NCBI RefSeq assembly: GCF_032854445.1
Contig: NC_088306.1
Location: 30,849,764 to 30,913,763 of the forward strand
DNA from: Liolophura sinensis
Lineage: Eukaryota > Mollusca > Polyplacophora > Chitonida > Chitonidae
DNA length: 64,000 nucleotides
Direction of reading: 5' to 3'
Shown here in pieces: positions 12,256-22,574 of the stretch. A model generated the notes under the pieces. The model saw nothing but the letters and a program-made list of their open reading frames with translations, was not told where the DNA came from and ran no database searches. How positions within the stretch are numbered: position 1 is the stretch's first letter; each line of letters starts with the position of its first letter. Made by a program: the position numbers and the translations under genes.

Positions 12256-14201
12256 GTGCCTAATTATTTTAATATCCAAGAGCCACCTTGCATATCCCAT
12301 CAGTATACAAAACCTATCGCTTCCAAAATTTTCAATTATTCCCAGGCCATCAAGGAGTTCGATTTCGCGACGTATACTTCTGGCGGCTATAACTGTGATT
12401 GTGAATCCTCAGTTTTACCTACGACAAATGTAAACATGTCCTGACTGGTGACAATATTATTAAGAATCAAGATCTAAGGAATTTCTTTGTGAGGGGTCCT
12501 AAGTATAGAGAAAAGGGTAATGTCAACATTCGATCAAACAAAAAAATATCATCTCGGCACTTGAGGAGTATGTTAAAAAATGGTCAAAACGTGAGAAAGT
12601 GGATTCTTTGGTACTTAACGATTGGCTTGAGATTGTCAAAAAGAAAGTTAGTTTAACTATACACCGTCTAGACATTGATGCTCTACCTAAAGTTAAACAG
12701 GTTCTGAAGGATCCCACTGTGCAAGAAACACTCGCTGACCTTCATAGTAAATTTGTCATCACTGTAGCTGTACGTGGGAAGGTCTGCCAGCAACCTGCGG
12801 ATGGTCGTGGGTTTCCCCCGGGCTCCGCCCGGTTTCCACCCATCATAATGCTGGCCGCCGTCGTATAAGTGAAATATTCTTGAGTACGGCGTAAAACACC
12901 AATCAAAAAAAAAAAATCATCACTGTAGCAGATAAGGCTGCTAATAATGTCATCCTTATTTGCAAGAATTATTATTATCAAATTCTTGTTCAAGAGCTAT
13001 GTGCATCTACAACAACATCCACGTATTCTACTACTACATGTACTCTGGAGGAACTATTTAACAAACCCAAAACCTTTCTTAAAGAAAGGCGCATAAATAT
13101 ACCTACCCGTCACACAGAAATACCACAACTTTACTGGATTCCTAAAATGCATAAATCCCCATACAAGGCTCGATTTATTGCAGGTTCAAGAAGCTGTGCC
13201 ACCAAACTCTTGTCAACCCTACTTACGAGAGCGTTACAAGAAGTAAAGTCATTTTGGAATAAGTATTGTTGTGCCATAACAAAAAATTCAGGTGTCAACT
13301 TCATGTGGATTCTTAACAACTCCAAACCTCTTACAGAAGAACTCGATGCTCGTATGCATATACCGTACAAAGACGTATCCACATGGGATTTCTCTACTCT
13401 CTATACTACGATTCCTCACAAAGATCTTATTGAAAGAATATCGTCGTTAATTGTCTCAGTATTTACTAAAACTGGTCACCGTTACATTAACGTCAGAAGC
13501 AATAAGGCTTTCTTGAGTTCTACTCTTTATAAAGGTTGCCACTCATGGGATGTTACATTTTTATTGAATTAATTGAATTTCTCATTAATAACATCTATGT
13601 GAAATTCGGAGATACCATTTACCAACAGTGCATAGGTATTTCAATGGGTACCAATTGTGCGCCTCTTTTGGCAGACCTATACCTGTTTTCATATGAATAC
13701 GACTATATGCAGAAATTACTTAAAAGTAACATCTTTAAAGCTCGATCCTTTTCATTTACCAAGCGGGATATTGATGATCTGCTGGCGTTAAATAATCCCC
13801 ATATTGCTGAAGCGGTGAAGGAAATCTATCCGCCTTCACTGGATTTAAAGAAGACAACAGATAGTCCTGATGGTATATCATATTTGGATCTATATCTGTA
13901 CAAAGACGGACAAGGTCTCCTTTCACGCCGCCTTTACGACAAAAGGGATAATTTCAATTTTGATATTGTAAATTATCCTTATTTAGATAGCAATATACCA
14001 AAGTGTCCTGCATATGGCGGATACATATGTGGCCTTGTAGCCTTTGTCAGATCTTGCGTTAATTATGATGACTTTAATCTGCGTCTGCTAGTTCAAAAAG
14101 TAGTTTGTCAAGGATACTCCATCAAACGCCTTCATTCTAAGTCTCTCAAATTTTACAATGAATATAACACTCTCGTTGGCAGGTATGGACAGAGCGTTTA
14201 G
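12256..14201 (+). pseudogene. Naiad reverse transcriptase with N-terminal CxC linker (broken)
   Basis: Penelope-type RT, related to telomerase RT, which would copy element RNA into the genome. From the 5' end: linker with C-D-C at 12394-12402; a basic region at 12480-12750; the motif-1 block VITVADKAANNV, split by a SINE at 12769; GSRSCATKLLS; motif A with WDFSTLYTTIPH (Asp at 13387-13389); GISMGTNCAPLLADLYL as motif B; and motif C with Asp-Asp at 13773-13778. Motif C reads R-D-I-D-D here, whereas the fragment at 59310 has R-Y-V-D-D, so the usual tyrosine is lost. Frameshifts occur near 12415 (a T run one base shorter than in copy 2), near 12540 (A run) and near 13555. The C-terminal part to 14201 is intact and resembles the Naiad thumb region. 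The cysteines of the linker are normal TGT codons; I saw no in-frame TGA suggesting selenocysteine. Confidence 0.85.
12769..12916 (+). mobile_element. 5'-truncated SINE (family 2) nested in Naiad RT
   Basis: This is the 3' half of the family whose body contains CCTGCGGATGGTCGTGGG and CTTGAGTACGGCG and which ends GTAAAACACCAATC plus poly(A). It is flanked by a perfect 13-bp target duplication, TCATCACTGTAGC, at 12756-12768 and 12917-12929. Removing one copy rejoins the RT reading ...VI-TVADKAANN. The tRNA head is missing. Confidence 0.95.
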
Positions 14202-14864
14202 AATCTCTGGCCATCGGCATTGTGATTAACCACATAGACGGCGCTGTTATCCCTATGTACATATCTATCACATACATGGTATTTAACAACATAGATGGCG
14301 CTGGTTGCCCAGTGTAACCGTCTATCTTGTATGTCATGTGTAACATTATAGATGGCGCCTCTTGTAGCATGAGATCTTTACATATTAACGGGAAAGACGT
14401 AATCATCCGTTACTTTGAATCATAATCTGATTGGTTAGGGTCTGTAACGCTCGTCATTTTCGGACTGTATCTAATACCGCTTAACCTGGGGCTAGGGGCC
14501 GTAAAGGTAGCCATGCTAATTACATCAGTATGATGCCTTTATGAACAGTTGCAATGAAAGCGCAACTGAGATACTTGTTTATCCGTTATTTGACATGGAA
14601 CTCATTCACGGACTACGAATTTGAACTTTGATATGGAATTCATGTCTGGAATATTCATTGTCTGCCCGGCATCATTGAAAACTAATGACCGCTTCTCTCT
14701 TGTGTGTTACCGGCTTTATTTCTTATTTGTATAATTTCTTACATACCTTTGTCTTCGGGAGTTAGTGTTAAACGTTGTTGTGGAAATGGATCTTGCGATT
14801 ATCTACTTGGAACGCCCTTTACGGACTACGAATGGTATAGGAATGTCGGACTTGACGCTTATAT
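14202..14864 (+). repeat. Naiad 3' region / pseudo-LTR (copy 1)
   Basis: Non-coding DNA after the RT stop. From about 14330 to 14864 it matches 62150-62672, which lies upstream of the endonuclease frame in the second Naiad. Shared blocks include AACCTGGGGCTAGGGGCCGT, GGAATATTCATTGTCTGCCC and GAAATGGATCTTGCGATTAT, and the match ends at GACGCTTATATTT. A sequence that is 3' in one copy and 5' in another is the pseudo-LTR pattern of Penelope-like elements. About 57-bp units containing CATAGATGGCGC are repeated three times at 14220-14370. Confidence 0.8.
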
Positions 14865-14865
14865 T

Positions 14866-15725
14866 TAACTATTATGTGTACAGCAACCAGATTTCCCGAT
14901 GCTGTTCCTTTAAGGAATATAAACACCAAGTCTGTTATCAAAACTTTAACAATGTTTTTTACTCTGTTTGGTTTACCTAAATCCATACAGTCTGATCAAG
15001 GTTCAAACTTTATGTCTGGTATTTTTCAGCAAGTTATGTACCAGTTAGGCATTAGTCTTCTGCCTACCACGCTGAAAGTCAAGGTGCAATTGAAAGATTT
15101 CACCAAACATTAAAGAACATGATTAAGACTTATTGTTATGACACAGAGAAAGACTGGGATGAAGGTATTCAATTTCTTATGTTTGCTGTTCGAGAGTCAG
15201 TACAAGAATCATTGGGTTTCAGTCTATTTGATTTAGTATTTGGACATAGGGCCTACTGTTAGAGGACCATTGTTAATTTACAAGGAACAGTTTCTCAATG
15301 ATGACACAAGTAATGTAAATCTTTTGGAGTATGTATCTGATTTTCGTGGTAAGCTTGTCAGAGCATGTGAATTGGCTAAGGCCAATCTTGAATGTACTCA
15401 GAAGAATATTAAACGTAGATATGATGAGAAATCTGTTGTTCGGTCATTTCAACCTGGTCAGAAAGTTTTAGTATTGTTACCTGTACCTGGTAAATACTTT
15501 GATGTCAGATATTTTGGTTCATATGTTGTTGACAAAAAGCTGAGTGAGCTTAACTATGTTGTTAAAACACCTGAGCGACGCAAATCAAGTCAGTTATGTC
15601 ACATTAACATGTTGAAACCTTATGTAAACAGAAATGACCCTGACAACACTGCTTTACATTCTGTTAATGTTGTTGCTGCTGACATTGACCAGAGTTGCTG
15701 TAATACAGATGATATTGGCGAATAG
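14866..15725 (+). pseudogene. Gmr1-like integrase, core and C-terminal part
   Basis: Continues the integrase interrupted at 12254. RFPDAVPLRNI is followed by the second catalytic aspartate in QSDQGSNF (14994-14996). The catalytic glutamate is in GAIERFH (15092-15094), 33 codons later and in a different frame because of a small deletion near 15055; the usual D35E spacing fits with that loss. A second frame break is near 15240. From there to 15725 the frame is open and includes the GQKVLVLLP block typical of the gypsy integrase C-terminus. It ends before the RT, which confirms that integrase is upstream of RT. Confidence 0.85.
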
Positions 15726-15840
15726 TTGGTTGATTCTAAACTCAATTCTTTGAAGCTTCAGAATTCAGATGTCTTAAAACAACTTGATTCTAAACTCCAA
15801 CATCTGGAATCCATTCAGCAATAGCAACTGTCTGAACTTG

Positions 15841-16525
15841 TTTATGAGTTTTCACATTTGTTTCCGGATGTACCATCAAGAACTGATGTCATTTTTCACG
15901 ATGTTGATGTTGGTGATGCCTCACCTATTAAACAACACCCTTACAGATTAAACCCAGTGAAGGCTAAGTACCTCTCTAATGAGATTAAGTACCTGTTAGA
16001 CAATGGCTTTATCGAGCCTAGTCACAGTAACTGGAGTTCACCATGTATTTTGATACCCAAGCCTGATGGTACATATAGAATGTGTACGGATTACAGGAAA
16101 GTCAACGCTGTTACAAAATCAGATAATTATCCAATACCTCGTATTGAAGACTGTATTGACGCTGTTGGTCAGGCGAAACATGTATCAAAGTTCGATCTGT
16201 TAAAAGGGTTTTGGCAGGTTCCTCTTACTCCTAGGGCTCGTGAAGTTTCAGCCTTTGCTACGCCCGATGCCATTTGGAACGAGGAATAGCCCAGCTACGT
16301 ATCAACGCCTGATGAATGAGGTCACTTCCGGTTTTAGACGGGTGTCGTGTCTACATAGACGACGTCATTATCTTCACCGACACTTGGGAACAGCACAGTT
16401 CCAGAATACGCCAGTTGTTTGAGAGACTTAGTCAGGCTAAACTTACCGTCAATCTTGTAAAAAGTGAATTTTGTTGTGCCACTGTCACATATTTGGGTCA
16501 TGTTGTCTTCCAAGGTCAAGTTTAA
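15841..16525 (+). pseudogene. Gmr1-like reverse transcriptase (broken)
   Basis: Gypsy-type RT. The start LFPDVPSRTD is the usual connector; then NGFIEPSHSNWSSPCILIPK, GTYRMCTDYRKVN, and motif A FDLLKGFWQVPL (Asp near 16195). A deletion of about five codons at 16265-16280 shifts the frame before PATYQRLMNEV, and a second shift follows near 16320. The catalytic Y-I-D-D lies at 16362-16373, followed by GHVVFQG. The frame then jumps directly to the RNase H start, so the region of about 60 residues that normally links RT to RNase H is deleted at about 16520. Confidence 0.9.
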
Positions 16526-16937
16526 AAGTTCGCCTGTGTTGTCAGTACCTAATTTTGAGAAAACTTTTAAGTTAGCAGTTGATGCAAGTGATGATGCTGT
16601 AGGTGCTGTTTTGCTTCAGGAAGACACTCTTGGTGTTGATCATCCAGTTTGTTTCTTTTCCCATAAACTTAACAAGTTTCAAAGAAGTTATTCAACTGTT
16701 GAAAAAGAATGTTTGTCTGTTATTTTAGCTCTGCAACACTTTGAAGTTTATGTAACAGCTTCGAGACGACCTGTGATTGTAAATACTGATCACAATCCAC
16801 TGGTGTTTCTACAGAAAGTTAAGGGAAAGAATCAGAGATTGCTACGGTGGAGATTATTGTTGCAAGAATACAATCTTGAAATCAAACATGTTAAAGGAAA
16901 GGATAATGTTATTGCAGATTGCTTGTCTCGTGTATAA
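16526..16937 (+). pseudogene. Gmr1-like RNase H domain
   Basis: The open frame ends at 16937. It shows the gypsy RNase H signature: LAVDASDDAVGAVLL with the first acidic residue, YSTVEKECL with the catalytic glutamate, NTDHNPL with a third acidic residue, and the closing HVKGKDNVIADCLSRV. It is the last coding domain of the element, about 110 bp from the 3' LTR, as expected for an IN-RT-RH order. Confidence 0.9.
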
Positions 16938-17048
16938 GTTGTGTATAAAATGTTTAATTGCATGTGGTTTTACAATGTATTATTGTTAAACTTTTATTGT
17001 AAGGGGCAAAAAAGTTTTCCGAACTTTTTTTTTCTTGAAGGGTGGGTG

Positions 17049-17788
17049 TGTTATGTGCAAAATTGCCGTCAGCTTCTAAATTTATCTTGCCACTGTTTAC
17101 ATATGTTGCTGTCTGCCTCTGCCTTAGAATGTTCCAGAATACCCTCAGTTCGGGGCCTGTTTGTTTACAACAAGTGTTCAAGAATTTTCTTATTCTAGAT
17201 TCCACCAGTTTATATAAGACCTATGAAAGCAGGTCAAAAGGAAAAAAAGGAGAATTATTGAGAGTTTGGATGCTTTCGCTGTGTGTTACTTTAGTAGGCC
17301 TTTCGTGCTCAATTTTGGTGTCTTTATAGCCTCTGGCTTTGTTATATCATATCTCCACCGAGCACTTGTTCAGTCTGAACTTGTATATTTAATTTGTGCT
17401 CTTGTGTACACAGTGCTTATTAGTACACGGACCCTGTCTGTGGAATTTTGTGTATATTTCGTCATACACTCAGTTATACTGTGGATTTTCCCTCTTATTT
17501 GTGCATTTATGCCTGTATGGTTTTCCGCATTGTGGAATATGTGCGCCCCTTTGGACTTGACACCGTTGTACATGTAAGTACTTTAGTATTTGTATAGATA
17601 CTGCTATACTTTCTTGGTAAACTTAAGTACTTTAGTATTTGTAAAAGTCTTGCTATCTGTTCTTGTTGAACGTAGTAAATTGTTGTAAAATAAAATCTGC
17701 TGGTTTTGGTTACTTTTTGGTGCGGCTAAACTGTCGTGTATTTCGAACAAGCCATCTCTTTATAATACAGACAGTTTGGGTCGTAACA
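17049..17788 (+). repeat. Putative 3' LTR of the Gmr1-like element
   Basis: The segment begins TGTTA and ends TAACA, a 5-bp inverted terminus, and is about 740 bp long. It is preceded by a purine-rich tract (GAAGGGTGGG, 17037-17046) suitable as plus-strand primer. It contains a TATATAAG box at 17211 and an AATAAA at 17689-17694. No second copy was found in the window to prove it, because the 5' end of the element is missing. Confidence 0.7.
17211..17218 (+). promoter_or_regulatory. TATA box inside the 3' LTR
   Basis: TATATAAG, about 160 bp into the LTR and about 470 bp before the polyadenylation hexamer, a usual U3-R arrangement. Predicted only. Confidence 0.45.
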
Positions 17789-18925
17789 GCATACATCTGT
17801 ATTCTGAGTGTTGGTGAAAAAATAAACAATAAACAACATCAATATAAATCTCAATAATAACAATGTATTCGTTGCATGCAATAGCAGTAAAACATATAGT
17901 TAATAAAATATAACATTCTAAATCTTGAGATAGGTTGCCCGTCAAAATCTGGACCTTTCTATACCTGCAGCTGGAAGGGGTGCCTAGAAACGCCAAGAGG
18001 ACCTCACTGACAGGCTTATCACCACCTGTCTCCTAGTGTCCCCTCGCCCAGAATTTCACACTGTCATCTTTCAAACTCAAAGCTTAGACAATTTGCATCA
18101 TTTTCATACCACGCCTGCACCTGTACACTAAAAATTGCAGGCTGGCAGCGAAAAGACTTTATAAAACTAATATATACAGAATTACATTCGCCCTCCGAGA
18201 AACGAAAGTGCTAATGGGGTCCTGATACGTGATGTGATCAGTAATAATAAGTGCAGCATGGCTTTTCCATCCATTGTGAGTAAAAAAAGACCAAATACAA
18301 GGCGCCTAAAAATATTCTTTTAAACTCTTAGAAACATACATTAGTTCGGATTTCCGCGACATATTCTGTGAACAGGCGCTAAGTTGTATCAATCAATCAT
18401 CAGCATAATCAGAGGCTGTCAAATATCACACTGTTAACAGATACAGTCATATTTTATAGGCGGTATCAGTATATATGATAAGTCAGCAGTTATAAATATG
18501 CTTCAGTTGATGCCACCCATCAAATGCAAGTAACATTGATCGATCATAGTTACAAAGGATAATGTTATAACTGAACTGCGCCTTTTTCTGCTGAGCATCA
18601 CGTCACAATCGATAGTCTCTTGCTGTATTCTTTATCAAAACTAATGGATCTTGCTTTCCAAAAGCAAAAAAGGGCCAAAAGCAGCCAGTCTATTTAGAAG
18701 ATGAAACCTATTGATGACAGCCTAGAGAACGCGTACAAGCAAACAGTTGCCTTGAAAGCGTTATCAAGGGCACTTAAAATCTCAAAAATCACGAGAAAAT
18801 GCACCACAGAACTTTCTCTGGTTTCTAACAAAGACAGGTTCAAGGAAATCAATGGATGGATGGGAACTGCATAGCTGGTTAGCCTAACCGGTTTATTGTC
18901 AAACCGTTTGTAGAATTCGTTTGTA
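17789..18925. other. No gene recognised
   Basis: AT-rich unique sequence after the LTR. No long frame, repeat or RNA gene was seen. Confidence 0.5.
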
Positions 18926-18929
18926 CCTG

Positions 18930-19250
18930 TATGAATACTAGTGTCTTGCTAGAACTGTCTGGTTGCTTGTCGTGCTGTTAGAATTAGTGTGTTGCTGTGT
19001 ACTGTTTACTTACTTATTCCGCTATCAGAACTAGTGTGTTGTCAGAGATGTTTACTTACTTGTCATGCTATCAGAATTAGTGTGTTGCTGAGGCTGTTTA
19101 CCTACTTGTCGTGCTATTAGAACTAGTGTGTTATCAGATGTGTTTACTTGCTCCTTCTGCTATTAGAACCAGTGCGTTGGCAGAGATGTTTACTTATTTG
19201 TCGTGCTATCACGTCTTGTGTTACTAGAGCTATTTACGTGATTGTGGTGC
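18930..19250. repeat. 46-bp minisatellite, about 7 copies
   Basis: GCTATCAGAACTAGTGTGTT followed by a variable GTTTACTTACTTGT part repeats every 46 bp (starts at 19021, 19067, 19113, 19159 and 19205). A decayed related unit occurs near 21290-21330. Confidence 0.88.
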
Positions 19251-19289
19251 ATCTTAGTCTAACTCTGGAACAACTATTTAAAATACCTT

Positions 19290-19821
19290 TTTTTCTTCAA
19301 TAAAGGAGTTTCTGTATCGTGACATCGAAATACCGACACTTACATTTTTTGCATAAATCTCCATGCAATGATCATGCCACGAAGCTGTGCTACCAAATTT
19401 CAATCTCCGCTCTTAACGAAAGCACTATAAGAAGTACAGTCCTTTAAGAAAATTCTGCGGTGCAAATGAAAAACATTTAGGTGTCAACGGCATATTGATT
19501 CTTGAAAATCCAAATCCTCTTTTTGAAGATTCAGACGCTTAACGATGTATTCACTTGTGATCTCTGTAACCTCTGTACTACTGTTCCTCACAACTGCATT
19601 ATTGATAACATTTTACTCTATTTCTTTCGGTCTTTAATAAAACCGGTCACCACTACATTCACGTCAAATGTCACAAAAACTTCTTCAGTTCCGCTACATA
19701 CAAGAGTTACCATTAATTAGATGTTTCTATCTTCATCAATTTGCTAGAATTCCTCATTAATAGCATCAATGTGAAATTCAAGGAAACGATATATCAACAC
19801 TGTATAGGTATTCCTATGAGA
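19290..19821 (+). mobile_element. Decayed Naiad RT fragment
   Basis: Aligned with 13040-13640. It shows GAACAACTATTTAA, CCACGAAGCTGTGCTACCAAA (the SRSCATK block), a decayed motif A region around 19560-19610 with TVPHNCIID, and GTGAAATTC-ATATATCAAC before motif B. Many indels and stops; clearly dead. It ends at the SINE at 19822. Confidence 0.75.
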
Positions 19822-19968
19822 TTATTTGATTGGTGTTTTACGCCGTACTCATAAATATTTCACTTATACGACGGCGGCCAGCATTATTCTGGGAGGAAAC
19901 CAGGCAGAGACCGGGGGAAACCCACGACCGTAAGCAGGTTGCTGAGGGATCTACCTACGTACCAGTAA
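19822..19968 (-). mobile_element. Truncated SINE (family 2), reverse orientation
   Basis: Shows GATTGGTGTTTTACGCCG, ACGACGGCGGCCAGCATTAT and GGGGGAAACCCACGACC, the reverse complement of the 3' half of the family. The tRNA head is absent. It is inserted at the end of the Naiad relic. Confidence 0.9.
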
Positions 19969-20600
19969 CTAGTGAAAAGTAATCGATCTTTTGCCATGGT
20001 GTAATGGGTGATTTTGTTCTCAGTTGTACGTTCAGATTGCTCTGTGACGGCCATACGGATGACCGTCGACCTTTCCTATGCCGGGATACGTGTTAGATCA
20101 ACCTGCCGGCCGTTTATAACGCCTCCAGGGAGCCACCAGGTGTCCTGTTCTGTAGTAGTTGTTGTATTGTCTTTTTTGTAATAACGGTTTTGTTTATTTT
20201 TTGTTTAGGTAGTTGCAACTACCTTTGTGTCTGTACTTTTTTAATAAATGTTTTAATTTTTTTTTTGTTTTTGCATTCGGTAGTTCGTGTCTCCTTGCTT
20301 TCATTCTCTCCTCAAGTCCTGTCAGCTAACTCGTTAATTTTAGCTTGTGACCTCCCTTCGCCGTTAACGCATGACAACTTCATAATTGTGTTGATTTCCT
20401 CATAATCTGGAGCTAAGGGGCGCATATTCATCTTATTGAATGGGATTAGCACGTTAGATATTTCAGCATAAAGATATTTTAATTCTCATCAACTTTTATA
20501 CTTGCATAGTTCTGACCTTAATTTTAATGAACATGTTGATGCTATTTGTTTCAAGATTTTTAAATCTTCTGATGCAATATACCATACTATATATATGTAA

Positions 20601-20646
<46 letters not shown>

Positions 20647-21334
20647 TTTGTTTTGATGGAGACTTTGAGTGTGCCTCTGTTGTCTGGTCTCCTTTCATAA
20701 AAGTGCAGATAGCTAAGGTGGAACGTGTTTTGTACGTTTTCTGTGTTAAACATCGAATATTAATTACGAAAGGCTAGGGTATGAAGGCGCCTGTATAGCT
20801 TTTTTCTTTACAGATTTTGGATAAAAGACGTCATCTCTTAGATCTGACATTTTTATACGCCATTCTAAATAATCGTTTAACACTCCTAATCGTTTATCCA
20901 GAATTAAGTTTCATGCACCCACGAAATGGTAATTTTTTACTATTTCGTTCGCTTCTTAATATTTGCAAATACTCATTTTTAACAGAGTGCATGCAATGTC
21001 TTTTTAAAATCTACTGGCACAGATATTTCAACCTGTAGACTAAATTTTAAGACCAGAATTAGGCTGTAATTGGATTAGAGTTATTAATATTTATGCTACA
21101 GAGATTTCATTTTTGATTGTTATTTAAGTTATGTTATTATAGATATTTTGGGGGGTTACAAGTCGTTTGCTTGATAACCGTGCTAGCAGAACAAGTGTTT
21201 ATCAGGCCAATTTACTTCAATGACGTGCGTCTTGTATCAAAAGAAAGGTGTTGCCAAAGCTCTTTGTGATTCCACGGCTGTTTTTTAGTCTCTTGCATCT
21301 GTTATCAGAACTAGTATACATGCTAGAGTTTACC
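19969..21334. other. No gene recognised
   Basis: AT-rich sequence containing only the dinucleotide array listed separately and a decayed 46-bp unit near 21300. Short open stretches at 20190-20405 and 20817-21038 show no motif. Confidence 0.45.
20604..20646. repeat. (TA)n microsatellite
   Basis: About 21 uninterrupted TA dinucleotides. Confidence 0.98.
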
Positions 21335-22450
21335 ATCTCATTGTGTATGCTTGTCAGTGTTTGAATGAATAGCCATGTTTACCGCACGTAAATATTGTGA
21401 TATCCCTAACAGAAAACCTTCTGATCGGGTATACTTGTCAGTGTGTTTGAGTGAATAGCCATGTTTACCGCACGTAAATATGGTGATATCCCTAACAGAA
21501 AACCTCTCATCGTGTATACTTTCAGTGTTTGAGTGAATAGCCATGTTTACCATACGTAAATGTGATGATATCCCTAACAGAAAACTCTCTCATCGTCTAT
21601 GCTTGTCAGTGTTTGAGTGAATAGCCATGTTTACAATACGTAAATGTGATGATATCCCTAACAGAAAACCTCTCATCGTGTATGCTTCTGAGTGTTTTAG
21701 TGAATCGCCATGTTTACCATACGTAAATGTGATGATATCCCTAACAGAAAAACCTCTCATCGTGTATGCTTGTCAGTGTTTTAGTGAATCGCCATGTTTA
21801 CCACACGTAAATGTGGTGATATCCCTAACAGAAAACCCTCTCATCGTGAATGCTTCTGAGTGTTTAAGTGAATAGCCAATGTGTACCACATGCAAATGTG
21901 GTCATATCCCTACCAGAAAACCCTCTCATCGTGTATGCTTGTCAGCCTTTGAGTGAATAGCCATGCGTCAATGTCGTGATATCCCTAACAGAAAACCCTT
22001 ACAACGTGTATGCTTGTTGGTTTTTCAGAGAATAGCCATGTTAACCACACGTAAATGTCGTGATATCCCTAACTGGAATATTTACTGTTTCAGTAATAAT
22101 TTATTTTATTGGTGTTTTACGCTGTACTCAAGAATATTTCACTTATACGACGGCGGCCAGCATTATGGTGGGAGGAAAACGGGCAGAGCCCGGGGGAAAC
22201 CCACGACCATCCGCAGGATGCCGACAGACCTTTCCACGTACGGCCGGAGAGGAAGCCAGCATGAGCTGGACTTGAACTCACAGTGACCGCATTGGTGAAA
22301 GGATTCTGGGTCGTTACGCTACGCTAGCGCGCTAACCGACTAAGCCACGGAGGCCCACGTTTCAGTAAATAATCCTGTTTACCATACCTAAATGTCGTGA
22401 TATCTCTAACGGAAAACCCTCATATCGTGCATGCAAACAGCGTTTTTGCT
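21335..22450. repeat. 83-bp minisatellite, about 10 copies, interrupted by a SINE
   Basis: The unit contains GAATAGCCATGTTTACC, CGTAAATGTGGTGATATCCC, TAACAGAAAACC and CTCATCGTGTATGCTTGTCA. Spacing is 82-86 bp. A SINE at 22097-22358 splits one unit; a further unit resumes at 22369-22450. Confidence 0.93.
22097..22358 (-). mobile_element. Near-full-length SINE (family 2), reverse orientation
   Basis: The complete body runs to the tRNA-like head (GGGCCTCCGTGGCTTAGTCG on the minus strand, A box; GAGTTCAAGTCCAGCTC, B box). It is flanked by GTTTCAGTAA at 22087-22096 and 22359-22368 as target duplication. It is inserted in the 83-bp array, so it is younger than the array. Confidence 0.93.
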
Positions 22451-22574
22451 GTGTGATCAAAGCTGTCAGAGTCGTGGTTTAAGTGAATCACAGAATGGGG
22501 TCAGTGGATATGTTATCTATGTTAATTGAGTGAAAAACCTAGCGCACAATAGGCTTCTTTTTTGCTATGATCAA

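Larger units (their letters stand above)
12255..14864 (+). mobile_element. Naiad-type Penelope-like element, 5'-truncated copy 1
   Basis: Identity with the second Naiad copy starts at TGTGCCTAATTATTTT (12255 here, about 63825 there), so the N-terminal endonuclease is lacking here. It holds the CxC linker, reverse transcriptase and a 3' pseudo-LTR region. It sits inside the Gmr1-like integrase, whose reading resumes after it at about 14865 in TIMCTATRFPDAV. It is itself interrupted by a SINE. The coding part has at least three frameshifts, so the copy is inactive. Confidence 0.85.
11340..17788 (+). mobile_element. 5'-truncated Ty3/gypsy retrotransposon with Gmr1-type order (PR-IN-RT-RH-LTR)
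   Basis: The coding pieces, in order, are the C-terminal end of a retropepsin, integrase, reverse transcriptase, RNase H and a 3' LTR. The protein types are gypsy-like, but integrase precedes RT. That order is the hallmark of the Gmr1 group of Ty3/gypsy elements; standard gypsy elements have integrase last. Gag, most of the protease and the 5' LTR are missing. The integrase is split by a Naiad insertion (12255-14864), and several frameshifts and a deletion of about 60 codons between RT and RNase H make this a dead copy. Confidence 0.85.

Noticed and set aside
12255-14201. Selenocysteine-encoding Naiad
   Set aside because: Known for some clam Naiads, but the CxC cysteines here are TGT in both copies and no in-frame TGA stood out; breaks in the frame are indels.
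12256-14201. Telomerase reverse transcriptase gene
   Set aside because: The RT resembles Penelope RTs, lacks TERT-specific N-terminal domains, and the same sequence occurs as several decayed copies in the window.
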